Source of the DNA: GWC2-37-13 sp964564535
GTDB lineage: Bacteria > Patescibacteriota > Microgenomatia > UBA1406 > GWC2-37-13
Direction: 5' to 3'
DNA length: 36,458 nt
NCBI GenBank assembly: GCA_964564535.1
Contig: CAZMBH010000003.1
Span: 1-36,458 of the forward strand
In this document: positions 16,134-24,206 of the stretch, piece after piece
Layout of the letters: each line of letters starts with the position of its first letter
How positions within the stretch are numbered: the first letter of the stretch is position 1
Program-made: the position numbers and the translations under genes
Notes under the pieces: model-generated
Told to the model about the DNA's origin: nothing
The model's input: the letters and a program-made list of their open reading frames with translations, nothing else
Database searches by the model: none

Positions 16134-16138
16134 TTTGA

Positions 16139-16144
16139 TAAAAT
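16139..16144 (+). promoter_or_regulatory. -10-like element of the GlmU-like gene
   Basis: TAAAAT ends seven bases before the ATG at 16151. A second hexamer TATACC follows closer to the start. No Shine-Dalgarno. Confidence 0.3.
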
Positions 16145-16150
16145 ATACCT

Positions 16151-17422
16151 ATGCGGAAGATAAAAAATATATTAATATTAGCCGGAGGGGATAGTACCAG
16201 ATTTTGGCCACTCCAGGATAAACTTTTTTTTAGTTTTTTAGGAAAACCATTAATTCTCCATCAGATAGAACAGTTTGCAAAATATGGAGAGTTATTGACC
16301 ATAGTGGCTAACAAGTCTAATGCCACTGCTATCAAACGATTAGTTGATAATAATGAAATCAAATCAACTCAAATCATTATCCAAAAAGATGACTATCCAG
16401 GCATGGCTGGAGCTATTTCTTCTGTCAAAAATCATATTAAAGGTGAAACTCTTATCGTAAACGGAAGCGATTTAATCGATTATTCTACAACGTCAAAGAT
16501 TATTTCATTAATTGACGAGGAAAATAAACTAATAATGGTTGGCAAACAATTTAACGAGTATTTTCCTGGAGGTTATTTTAAATTTAATGATGACAAAAAA
16601 ATTATTGAAATCGTCGAAAAACCTGACAAAGACGAACTCCCTTCTTCAATAACAAAGCTAGTTTTTGATTTTTTTGCTGACATTGATCTTCTTCTAAATG
16701 AATTTAAAAATATAAAAACCCAAGAAGACGATTTGTATGAATTAACGATTAACAAATTATTAAAAAGTGGCTTAAAACAATCACATTTTATTTATCAATC
16801 CTATTGGTACGCATTAAAGTTTCCATGGCATGTATTAGAAATGATGAAAAGTTTTTTATCAACTATTAAGGAAAGTAAAATATCCCCAACTTCAGAAATT
16901 TCAAAAAACGCTCTTATCTCTGGTCCGGTTATAATCGGAGAAAATGTTAAGATCGGTGACTTTTCTAAGATAGTCGGCCCGGCATATATTGGTGATAATT
17001 CAATTGTCGGTGACTATACGATGATCAGGGAAACTCAAATAGGAGAAGACTGCCTGATAGGATCTTTTTCTGAAGTGGCAAGATCTTATATTGGAAATAA
17101 TGTCTTTCTTCACAGAAATTATATTGGCGACTCAGTTTTAGATAATGACGTGATGTTTGGGGCTCAAGCAGTAACAGGGAACTTTAAATTTGACGGACAA
17201 AAAGTTTTTTCTGATGTTAATGAAGAAAAAGTTGACACTAATAAAAACAAATTAGGAGTCATAGTAGGAAATCTTTCAAAGGTCGGAATTAACACAACGA
17301 TTTTCCCAGGCATAAAAATTGGAAAAAAAACATGGATAGGTCCGGGTGAAAAGGTAAAATATGATGTCGAGGATAAAATTTATTTAATTGACGGTGAAGA
17401 AAAGGAAAATATAAAATCTTAA
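16151..17422 (+). CDS. Sugar-1-phosphate nucleotidyltransferase with left-handed beta-helix (GlmU-like)
   Basis: The 423-residue protein has an N-terminal nucleotidyltransferase domain with ILAGGDSTRFWPLQDKL (a variant of the GGxGTR...K loop) and VNGSDLIDY for the metal-binding Asp. A C-terminal hexapeptide-repeat beta-helix follows from about 245 (GPVIIGENVKIGDF, GPAYIGDNSIVGDY). GlmU makes UDP-GlcNAc from GlcN-1-P; related enzymes with this layout make dTDP- or UDP-glucose. Position after murA, whose substrate is UDP-GlcNAc, supports a GlmU role, but several beta-helix GlmU residues are not recognisable to me, so acetyltransferase activity is uncertain. Confidence 0.8.
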   Translation: MRKIKNILILAGGDSTRFWPLQDKLFFSFLGKPLILHQIEQFAKYGELLTIVANKSNATAIKRLVDNNEIKSTQIIIQKDDYPGMAGAISSVKNHIKGETLIVNGSDLIDYSTTSKIISLIDEENKLIMVGKQFNEYFPGGYFKFNDDKKIIEIVEKPDKDELPSSITKLVFDFFADIDLLLNEFKNIKTQEDDLYELTINKLLKSGLKQSHFIYQSYWYALKFPWHVLEMMKSFLSTIKESKISPTSEISKNALISGPVIIGENVKIGDFSKIVGPAYIGDNSIVGDYTMIRETQIGEDCLIGSFSEVARSYIGNNVFLHRNYIGDSVLDNDVMFGAQAVTGNFKFDGQKVFSDVNEEKVDTNKNKLGVIVGNLSKVGINTTIFPGIKIGKKTWIGPGEKVKYDVEDKIYLIDGEEKENIKS

Positions 17423-17427
17423 TATTT

Positions 17428-18405
17428 ATGAAAAAAATTACTGTTATTGGTGGAGGAACGGGTACATTTGTCGTTCTATCCGGCTTAAAAAAATATCCTC
17501 TGGACTTATCAGTGGTTGTAACAATGATGGATTCCGGTGGTTCAACCGGCCGGTTAAGGGACCAACTTGGAATTCTGCCTCCGGGAGATCTTCGTCAATG
17601 TCTCGTCGCATTATCTGACGCCCCTTTACTTTGGAGAAAGCTGTTTTTATATCGTTTTGAGAAAGGGGATCTAAAAGGACATAATTTTGGTAATATTTTT
17701 TTAGCAGCGTTGGAAAAAGTCAGCAGTTCATATGATGAAGCCATTGATACTGCATCCTACGTCTTAAAAACAAAAGGAAGCGTGATACCTGTGACTCACA
17801 ATAAACTACATTTAGTTGCTCAATATGAGAACGGCAGTAAAATAACCGGCGAGGGATTGATAGACGAAAATCATGGAGAAAAGTCAAAGATAGTAAATGC
17901 TTCCTTAGAGCCTAAAGGAAAAGCAAATCCAAAGGCTGTGAAAAGTATTTTAGAGGCGGATTTCATTGTCATCGGTCCAGGTGATTTGTATACGAGTATA
18001 ATTCCCGTTCTTTTAGTTGACGATGTAAAAGTTGCCATAAAAAATAGCAAGGCAAAAATCGTTTATATTATGAATATGATGACAAAATCCGGACAAACTA
18101 CAAATTATAAAGCTTCGGATCACGTTCGCGACCTGGTTAAATACCTTGGAAAACAACCGGATTTCGTTTTGATAAACGACGGGGAAATTATTCCGGAAAT
18201 TTTATCCAGCTATGAGCGTTATAATGAAGTTAAGGTCGTTAATGATCTAAATAAAAACGGATTTAAAATAATTGAGAGCGATCTGGTTGATACTAAAAAA
18301 ATCGAAAAAAGCTCTTCAGACAGTTTATATAGAAGTATTTTGAGGCACGATTCGGAAAAAGTTGCGGATACGTTAATTAAAATTTTCGATAAGGTCCGAC
18401 CCTAA
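17428..18405 (+). CDS. yvcK: YvcK/CofD-like gluconeogenesis factor
   Basis: The YvcK family binds UDP-sugars and is needed for normal wall synthesis and PBP placement on gluconeogenic carbon. The 325-residue protein has the family motifs GGGTGTF at 8-14, DSGGSTGRLRDQLGILPPGD at 35-54, KGHNFGNIFLAAL, and FIVIGPGDLYTS. It starts five bases after the GlmU-like gene. The last codons (NKVRP-stop is replaced here by FDKVRP-stop) are encoded by a family B palindrome that contains the TAA, so the repeat has supplied the natural C-terminus. Confidence 0.93.
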   Translation: MKKITVIGGGTGTFVVLSGLKKYPLDLSVVVTMMDSGGSTGRLRDQLGILPPGDLRQCLVALSDAPLLWRKLFLYRFEKGDLKGHNFGNIFLAALEKVSSSYDEAIDTASYVLKTKGSVIPVTHNKLHLVAQYENGSKITGEGLIDENHGEKSKIVNASLEPKGKANPKAVKSILEADFIVIGPGDLYTSIIPVLLVDDVKVAIKNSKAKIVYIMNMMTKSGQTTNYKASDHVRDLVKYLGKQPDFVLINDGEIIPEILSSYERYNEVKVVNDLNKNGFKIIESDLVDTKKIEKSSSDSLYRSILRHDSEKVADTLIKIFDKVRP

Positions 18406-18418
18406 AGGGACGGACCTT
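18391..18418. repeat. Palindromic repeat family B, copy 3, spanning the yvcK stop
   Basis: AAGGTCCG-A-CCCT-AA-AGGG-A-CGGACCTT is an inverted repeat with one A/A mismatch per arm. It contains the yvcK stop codon (18403-18405) and ends eight bases before dgkA. Confidence 0.8.
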
Positions 18419-18425
18419 TATACAC

Positions 18426-18788
18426 ATGTTTAGAAAGCACACTATTTCTCTGAAAAACGCCTTTAACGGCTTAGTTTGGTCAATAAAAACCCAAGCAAAT
18501 TATCGGATTCATATATTTTTATCATTAATGTCTATAACTGGTGGTTTTCTTTTAAAAATTTCATATTTTGAGTTTCTTTTAATTATATTTTTAATTACCG
18601 TCGGACTGGTCATCGAAACTATTAATACCGCAATTGAAGAAACAACTGATGCAATTGATATGAAAATTAGGGAAGATATAAAAATAGCCAAAGACGTTTC
18701 AGCTGCTGCGATGTTAGTCTATGCTATCGGATCATTTATAATTGCATTTGTAATCTTTGTCCCCAAGTTAATTGTTTGGTTATTTTGA
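18426..18788 (+). CDS. dgkA: Diacylglycerol kinase / undecaprenol kinase family (DgkA)
   Basis: A 120-residue membrane kinase with three membrane helices. Family residues are clear: NAFNGLVWSIKTQANYRIH at the N-terminus, GLVIETINTAIEETTDAID near 59-77 with the catalytic Glu, and AKDVSAAAMLVYAIGS. In Gram-positive-type bacteria this family phosphorylates undecaprenol to the lipid carrier used by MraY, which fits its place directly before mraY. It is four bases upstream of the mraY ATG. Confidence 0.92.
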   Translation: MFRKHTISLKNAFNGLVWSIKTQANYRIHIFLSLMSITGGFLLKISYFEFLLIIFLITVGLVIETINTAIEETTDAIDMKIREDIKIAKDVSAAAMLVYAIGSFIIAFVIFVPKLIVWLF

Positions 18789-18792
18789 TTTT

Positions 18793-19830
18793 ATGTCAAC
18801 TTATTTATTTGCAGTTTTTGCTTCTTTCATCCTCAATTCAATATTGATTGTTCCTTTTATCAACTTTCTATATCAATTAAAATTTCAAAGACAGCAGCAA
18901 AAAACCAAGGATTTCTTAAATAAGCCAACACCGATTTTTGATCGTTTCAACAGGCACAAGCAGGGAACTCCGATTGGTGGAGGAATTATTATTCTTTTGA
19001 CAACAGTCTTTGTTTTTTTCTTTTTTATTTGGATGTACTCAATTTTTAAAAAGAATATTTTTACAAACTACCCATCAGCTTCATCAGAAATACTAATTAT
19101 AATTTTTACCTTTTTATCATTTGGAATTCTAGGATTTTTAGATGATTTTAAAAAGATTTTTACGGTCAAAAAAGGACAATTTTTTGGATTAAGGATAAGA
19201 CATAAATTTATAATAGAATTGATTTTAGCTTTTATTATTTCTTGTTTGCTGTTCTCAAGCCTGAAGATAAGCATAATTCATATACCGTTTTTTGGAGTTT
19301 TTGATTTTTCCTATTTTTATATAATATTTTCCACTTTTGTAATTGTTGCTTTTGCCAATGCTGTAAATATTGCTGATGGTTTGGACGGACTTGCAAGTGG
19401 AATTTTGCTTTTTGCTCTAGTCGGCTTTTGGGTTATTTCTCGATCAATCCTTGATGTCCCAACGTCATTGTTTATCGCCGCATGGATTGGCGGAATAATG
19501 GCATTTTTGTACTTCAATATATATCCGGCAAGAATTTTTTTAGGTGACACCGGCTCTTTGTCGTTTGGGGCAACTTTTGCTGTCATAGGGTTAATACTTG
19601 GTAAAGCATTTGCATTACCTATTATTGGTGGAGTATTCATATTGGAAATCGGCTCATCCCTGATCCAAATAGTTGGAAAAAAATATTTTCATAAAAAAAT
19701 TTTTCCGGTTGCCCCGTTTCATCTCTATCTTCAAAACAAGGGTTGGGAAGAGCCGAAGATCGTCATGCGCCTCTGGTTGATCTCAATTGTCTTTGTCATC
19801 TTCGGGTTGATGATTGCGTTTATGAAGTAA
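18793..19830 (+). CDS. mraY: Phospho-N-acetylmuramoyl-pentapeptide transferase MraY
   Basis: MraY joins UDP-MurNAc-peptide to undecaprenyl phosphate to give lipid I. I start at ATG 18793 (345 residues) rather than the TTG at 18772 inside dgkA. About ten membrane segments are seen, with the catalytic motifs GFLDDFKK (Asp pair at 117-118), NAVNIADGLDGLASG at 189-203, and FLGDTGSLSFGA near 249-260. The last loop reads APFHLYLQNKGWEE where most MraY have a His-His-His triad, so only the first His (309) remains. Substrate is otherwise predicted from family and context. Confidence 0.92.
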   Translation: MSTYLFAVFASFILNSILIVPFINFLYQLKFQRQQQKTKDFLNKPTPIFDRFNRHKQGTPIGGGIIILLTTVFVFFFFIWMYSIFKKNIFTNYPSASSEILIIIFTFLSFGILGFLDDFKKIFTVKKGQFFGLRIRHKFIIELILAFIISCLLFSSLKISIIHIPFFGVFDFSYFYIIFSTFVIVAFANAVNIADGLDGLASGILLFALVGFWVISRSILDVPTSLFIAAWIGGIMAFLYFNIYPARIFLGDTGSLSFGATFAVIGLILGKAFALPIIGGVFILEIGSSLIQIVGKKYFHKKIFPVAPFHLYLQNKGWEEPKIVMRLWLISIVFVIFGLMIAFMK

Positions 19831-19858
19831 TTCGCACCAACTACGCCAATAGAAACTC

Positions 19859-19864
19859 TATAAT
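19859..19864 (+). promoter_or_regulatory. -10-like element of murD
   Basis: TATAAT ends seven bases before the murD ATG at 19871, in a 40-base gap after mraY. No good -35 at 16-18 bases. Confidence 0.4.
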
Positions 19865-19870
19865 ATACTA

Positions 19871-21235
19871 ATGAGTCAACAATTGATAGAAAATTTAAAA
19901 AATAAATATACGGGGAAAAAAATTCTTGTGATTGGGTTGGGCCTGCAGGGCGGGGGAGTCGGGATTGCGAAATTCTTTGCTCAGTTGGGAGCAAAAGTAA
20001 CTGTCACTGACAAAAAAACTGAGGAACAACTTTTTCGATCGATCGAACGATTGAAAGGTCTAAATATCGAGTTTCATTTTGGCGATCATAAAGTTGAAGA
20101 CTTTTTAAATGCAGATGTTATCTTCAAAGGTCCCTCAGTGCCGTGGACAAGTGGGCCACTTGTACAGGCTCAAAATAAAGGGATTCCAGTTGAGATGGAG
20201 ATGTCTTTTGTGGTTGAAAATTATCCGGGGAAAGTAATCGGGATAACCGGAACCAGAGGGAAATCAACCACGACACATTTAATATACAATCTTCTCCGAG
20301 AATCAGGTTTTAAAGTTAGTTTAGGCGGTGGATTACCTGGTATATCAACTATTGATTGTCTTAAAGAAGCCGATGAAAATAGCTGGCTAGTTGCCGAACT
20401 TTCATCATGGGCTTTATCGGGATTTCATCGAAAAAAAATCAGCCCTCATATTGCCGTATTTACAAATTTATATCCAGACCATTTAAATTACTATAAAAAC
20501 CTTGATGATTATTTTTACGATAAACAGGCAATTTTCCAGTATCAAAAAAAAGAAGATTATTTAATAATAAATAAAATACTAAAAAGTATAGTACTGGATT
20601 CCCGCCTCCGCGGGAATGACATTTGGTTTGATAAGAATGATTTTCCTTATAAATTAATTAATCTTAAAGGAGATCATAATTTGGAAAATGCCGCAGCCAC
20701 CTTAAAGGTTGCCGAAATTTTAAAGATTGATAAAAATAAAGCGGTTGTAATAATAAGTAAATTTGGAGGTTTGCCTTACCGTCTGCAAATAGTTGGACAG
20801 AAAGGCAACATTACTTTCATTAATGACACAACCTCTACTACACCGATTGCAACGATTAAAGCCATTGACTCATTAAAAGATAAAAAAATTATTTTATTTC
20901 TTGGTGGTAACACTAAGAATTTGCCAAGTGAACAATTAATTAATCGATTGAACAATGTTGACAAGATTATTCTTTTGGCTGGGAGCTTTACTGATGAAAA
21001 CCTATCGATTTTAAAGGAAAAATATTTAGACAAATTAATTGGACCGTTTGATAATTTGGATAAAGCAGTTGAAGAAGGATATAGAATTGCCAAAGCACTG
21101 GATCCCCGCCTCCGCGGGGATGACAACAGAGAGATAGTTCTGTTATTTTCTCCGGGAGCAACTTCATTTGCAATGTTTAATAACGAATTTCATCGTGGGG
21201 ATGAATTTAATAGAATTGTAAAAAAAATTATATGA
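19871..21235 (+). CDS. murD: UDP-N-acetylmuramoyl-L-alanine--D-glutamate ligase MurD
   Basis: MurD adds D-Glu to UDP-MurNAc-L-Ala. The 454-residue protein has the N-terminal Rossmann-like UDP domain (VIGLGLQGGGVGIAKF, 20-36), the ATP loop GTRGKSTTT at 127-135, ELSSWAL and NLYPDHLNYY in the central domain, the GDHNLENAAA linker, and a C-terminal domain with LFSPGATSFAMFNNEFHRGDEF. Two palindromic repeats are translated in frame: LDSRLRGND at about 241-249 and LDPRLRGDD at about 410-418. Both fall in segments that are loops in known Mur ligases. The stop overlaps the murI start in an ATGA; MurI supplies its D-Glu. Confidence 0.95.
   Translation: MSQQLIENLKNKYTGKKILVIGLGLQGGGVGIAKFFAQLGAKVTVTDKKTEEQLFRSIERLKGLNIEFHFGDHKVEDFLNADVIFKGPSVPWTSGPLVQAQNKGIPVEMEMSFVVENYPGKVIGITGTRGKSTTTHLIYNLLRESGFKVSLGGGLPGISTIDCLKEADENSWLVAELSSWALSGFHRKKISPHIAVFTNLYPDHLNYYKNLDDYFYDKQAIFQYQKKEDYLIINKILKSIVLDSRLRGNDIWFDKNDFPYKLINLKGDHNLENAAATLKVAEILKIDKNKAVVIISKFGGLPYRLQIVGQKGNITFINDTTSTTPIATIKAIDSLKDKKIILFLGGNTKNLPSEQLINRLNNVDKIILLAGSFTDENLSILKEKYLDKLIGPFDNLDKAVEEGYRIAKALDPRLRGDDNREIVLLFSPGATSFAMFNNEFHRGDEFNRIVKKII
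20593..20620. repeat. Palindromic repeat family A, copy 3 (in frame within murD)
   Basis: Identical in all 28 bases to the intergenic copy at 1030-1057. In murD it encodes LDSRLRGND in the central domain. Stem ATTCCCGC/GCGGGAAT, loop CTCC. Confidence 0.88.
21098..21125. repeat. Palindromic repeat family A, copy 4 (in frame within murD)
   Basis: Same 28-base element in the same orientation and frame, encoding LDPRLRGDD in the C-terminal domain. It differs from copy 3 by two substitutions that form one base pair of the stem (T-A becomes C-G), so pairing is kept. Confidence 0.88.
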
Positions 21236-22008
21236 ATATTGGGGTTTTTGACTCTGGCTTAGGCGGGCTTACAATACTTAAAGCATTATTAAAAGAGCTA
21301 CCTCAATATAATTACGTTTACCTTGGTGACAATGCAAGGGTTCCATACGGAAACCGATCACCGGAAACGATTTATCAATTTACAAAAGAGGCGGTTGAGT
21401 TTCTATTTAAAAAAAATTGCCACCTTATTATTATTGCGTGTAATACTTCAACGGCAACATCTTTACATAAGATTCAACAAGAGTATTTGCCAAAGTTTTT
21501 TCCTGACAGAAAAGTATTGGGGGTTATAAAGCCGGTCGTTGAGGAAATAAATGAAAGCGGCGATAAAATAATTGGGGTTATCGGCACCAAGGCAACGATT
21601 AATTCAGGTGCTTTTGTCCGCGAAATTAATAAAGTTCTTCCAAACACTAAGGTTTTCCAACAAGCCTGTCCGCTTCTTGTCCCTTATATTGAAGACTCCG
21701 GAAGAAACAAAAAGATTCTGACTCTAATTTTAGAAGAATATCTTAACGGGTTAATAAACAAAAAAATTAATACTTTAATTTTAGCTTGTACTCATTATGA
21801 AATTATTGAAAAAGAAATTCAAAAAATTGTAGGTAACAATATTAAAGTAATTTCCGAAGGTAAAATTACGGCAATAAAATTAAAAAACTATTTAACAAAT
21901 CATCCGGAAGTTGAAAATAAATTAGAAAAAAAAAGTCAGGTTTCCTATTTTTTTACGGATAAAAACCAGGACAATAAAAAATTAATAGATTTATTTTTAA
22001 ATGCTTAA
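21232..22008 (+). CDS. murI: Glutamate racemase MurI
   Basis: MurI makes D-glutamate for MurD. The 258-residue protein shows GVFDSGLGGLT at 4-14 (Asp7), YLGDNARVPYG near 30-40, and the two catalytic cysteines in IACNTST (Cys70) and LACTHYE (Cys186). It is linked to murD by an ATGA overlap and overlaps ftsW by eight bases. All key residues are present and the length is normal. Confidence 0.96.
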   Translation: MNIGVFDSGLGGLTILKALLKELPQYNYVYLGDNARVPYGNRSPETIYQFTKEAVEFLFKKNCHLIIIACNTSTATSLHKIQQEYLPKFFPDRKVLGVIKPVVEEINESGDKIIGVIGTKATINSGAFVREINKVLPNTKVFQQACPLLVPYIEDSGRNKKILTLILEEYLNGLINKKINTLILACTHYEIIEKEIQKIVGNNIKVISEGKITAIKLKNYLTNHPEVENKLEKKSQVSYFFTDKNQDNKKLIDLFLNA

Positions 22009-23092
22009 AAGATTATTTATCCGCAATAAATTTTTTGTTCCCTTGGTGACTATTCCTTTAATTCTTTCTTTAGTCGGTTTGATATTTATTTTTGAAGCTT
22101 CGGCTATTAATAGCACCAAGCAGTTTGGAGACAGTTTTCATTACTTAAAATCGCAAGCCCTTTGGATTTTTTTCGGTTTTATTGCCATGATGGTTTTTTC
22201 GTTTATAGACTATAAAAACCTTTATTTTCTATCATTTGTTACTCTCATATTGACCATTATTTTGTTGGTGGTCGTGCTTATTCCCGGGGTTGGTTCAAGA
22301 ATTGGGGGGGCGAGACGCTGGATTGACTTTGGTTTTTTTAGTCTGCAGCCAACGGAACTGGCAAAGTTTTCGGTAATAATATATCTATCTTCCTGGTTTT
22401 CAAACAAAGAAAAAAACCGGTTTTTACCTTTTATTACATTGATATGTTTTCTGGTTTTTTTAATTATGCTTCAGCCCGATATGGGCACGGCAATAATTAT
22501 TTTTTTAATTAGCTTAATAATTTATTATTTCTCTGGAGCAAAATTTATGGACTTCGTGTTTATATTCGGCGGCTCAGTTGTTAGCTTATTTTTTTTAATA
22601 AAATTATCGCCGTACCGTTTTAATCGCTTATTAGCCTTTCTTAATCCGTCGATTGATCCTCTAGGAATTTCTTACCATATTAATCAAATCTTTATTTCCT
22701 TATCTTCCGGTGGTTTTTTCGGGCGGGGATTTGGTGCTTCCCGACAAAAATATTTATTTTTACCAGAAGCCCACACGGATTCGATATACGCAATTATTGG
22801 AGAGGAATACGGTTTTATCGGGGGAGTAATCTTAATCGGTTTGTATTTTGTTTTTGTTTATAAGATATATCACTTAATAAGATTGGTACCTGATAGACTT
22901 TCCCGATTAATAGTTATCGGAATTTTTGCTTTTTTTAATCTTCAATTCATAATTAATTTAGCTGGAATGACAGGACTATTTCCAATCGTCGGCGTCCCGC
23001 TTCCATTTCTGTCTTACGGCGGAAGCAATTTATTAATATCTTTTTCATTGCTGGGAATAATGTTGAATATTGAGAGAAGAGTGAAGGTATAA
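22001..23092 (+). CDS. ftsW: Septal SEDS glycosyltransferase FtsW
   Basis: FtsW polymerises lipid II at the septum with FtsI. The 363-residue protein has about ten membrane segments and the SEDS residues: GARRWIDFGFFSLQPTELAKF, MLQPDMGTAIIIF, the catalytic-loop region GFGASRQKYLFLPEAHTDSIYAIIGEE, and the C-terminal PFLSYGGSNLL. Position between murI and murG identifies it as FtsW; a second SEDS gene at 33650 is the likely RodA. Start chosen at ATG 22001, overlapping murI by eight bases. Confidence 0.92.
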   Translation: MLKRLFIRNKFFVPLVTIPLILSLVGLIFIFEASAINSTKQFGDSFHYLKSQALWIFFGFIAMMVFSFIDYKNLYFLSFVTLILTIILLVVVLIPGVGSRIGGARRWIDFGFFSLQPTELAKFSVIIYLSSWFSNKEKNRFLPFITLICFLVFLIMLQPDMGTAIIIFLISLIIYYFSGAKFMDFVFIFGGSVVSLFFLIKLSPYRFNRLLAFLNPSIDPLGISYHINQIFISLSSGGFFGRGFGASRQKYLFLPEAHTDSIYAIIGEEYGFIGGVILIGLYFVFVYKIYHLIRLVPDRLSRLIVIGIFAFFNLQFIINLAGMTGLFPIVGVPLPFLSYGGSNLLISFSLLGIMLNIERRVKV

Positions 23093-23093
23093 T
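23088..23093 (+). promoter_or_regulatory. -10-like element of murG over the ftsW stop
   Basis: TATAAT contains the ftsW stop codon and ends seven bases before the murG ATG at 23100. This may be an internal promoter or a chance by-product of the stop. Confidence 0.3.
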
Positions 23094-23099
23094 TATCTT

Positions 23100-24206
23100 A
23101 TGAAATTATTAATCACCGGCGGGCACCTCGCCCCGGCTTTAGCTTTAATTGAAGAAATACAAAAATCCAAGAAAGATGTTGATGTGATTTTTGTCGGGCG
23201 CAAATATCCGACTGACCAAGAGAGAACTCTGTCTTTGGAATATAAAGAGATTAGCAAAAAAAAACTGGACTTCGTTTCCCTTGAAGCGGGCCGGCTAACG
23301 CGCGTGATATCCGTTTCTTCCTTGATCGGAATATTGAAAATTCCCATTGGTTTTTTGAAGGCTTTTTTTATTATTAATCAATACCGGCCTGATGTTATTA
23401 TGTCATTTGGCGGTTATTTAGCTCTACCTTTGGTATTCTGGGGTTATGTTTTCCGTTCTCCAGTATTTACCCACGAACAAACAATCAAACCCGGATTAGC
23501 TAATAATTTAATCAGTTTTTTTTCCAAAAAAATCTTTGTTTCTTTCGATGAGGTTAAAGATAATTTTCCTAAAAATAAAACCTACGTTTCCGGCAATCCT
23601 GTTAAACCGTCAATTTTTAAAATCGTAAACAAACCTTTTGTAATAAAAAAGGACCGTCAGGTAATTTATATAACAGGCGGGTCACTCGGATCGCATAGCA
23701 TAAATATGCATATAAAAAAGATACTTGTTAAATTACTCAATAGTTATATTGTTGTACATCAAGTTGGGGATACAAAGGAATATCATGACTATGAGGATTT
23801 GTTGCTTATAAAAAATCAACTTCCTAAAGATTTACAGCAAAGGTATTTTTTAGTCAAGCATTTTTTTGATGATCAAATCGGATATATATATAGTATCTCT
23901 GATTTAGTTATTGGCCGGTCCGGAGCCAATACTTTTTTTGAACTTTTGGCTCTCAAAAAGCCGGCATTATTTATACCTCTGCCTTGGTCATCCGGCCGTG
24001 AACAGCAGCATCATGCAGAAATTTTTGTTAAGGCTGGCTGCGGAGAAATTTTTTATCAAATCACACCCAGTGAAAAATTATTTCGGTTAATTGACCAAAT
24101 GATAGGCAGAATTAGTTATTACCAAAAAAACTTTAAAAATTTATCACGATTCTATAAAAAAGATGTTTCCAAATACCTCGTTAATGAAATCTTTAAAAAA
24201 GATTAA
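23100..24206 (+). CDS. murG: UDP-GlcNAc:lipid I N-acetylglucosaminyltransferase MurG
   Basis: MurG adds GlcNAc to lipid I at the inner membrane face, giving lipid II. The 368-residue GT-B protein has TGGHLAPALALIEE at 6-19, which is one Gly-rich element shorter than the usual GGTGGHxxPA, MSFGGYLALPLVFWG, THEQTIKPGLAN, ITGGSLGSHSIN, and the donor-site block VIGRSGANTFFELLALKKPALFIPLP with HHAE following. The start is followed at once by the first beta strand. Its end overlaps ftsQ. Confidence 0.93.
   Translation: MKLLITGGHLAPALALIEEIQKSKKDVDVIFVGRKYPTDQERTLSLEYKEISKKKLDFVSLEAGRLTRVISVSSLIGILKIPIGFLKAFFIINQYRPDVIMSFGGYLALPLVFWGYVFRSPVFTHEQTIKPGLANNLISFFSKKIFVSFDEVKDNFPKNKTYVSGNPVKPSIFKIVNKPFVIKKDRQVIYITGGSLGSHSINMHIKKILVKLLNSYIVVHQVGDTKEYHDYEDLLLIKNQLPKDLQQRYFLVKHFFDDQIGYIYSISDLVIGRSGANTFFELLALKKPALFIPLPWSSGREQQHHAEIFVKAGCGEIFYQITPSEKLFRLIDQMIGRISYYQKNFKNLSRFYKKDVSKYLVNEIFKKD

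Noticed and set aside
18772..18792. Upstream TTG start for mraY overlapping dgkA
   Set aside because: The ATG at 18793 gives the normal MraY N-terminus and a four-base spacing after dgkA.
24163..24183. Upstream ATG start for ftsQ
   Set aside because: It would add seven residues lying deep in murG; the ATG at 24184 gives a usual basic start before the membrane segment.
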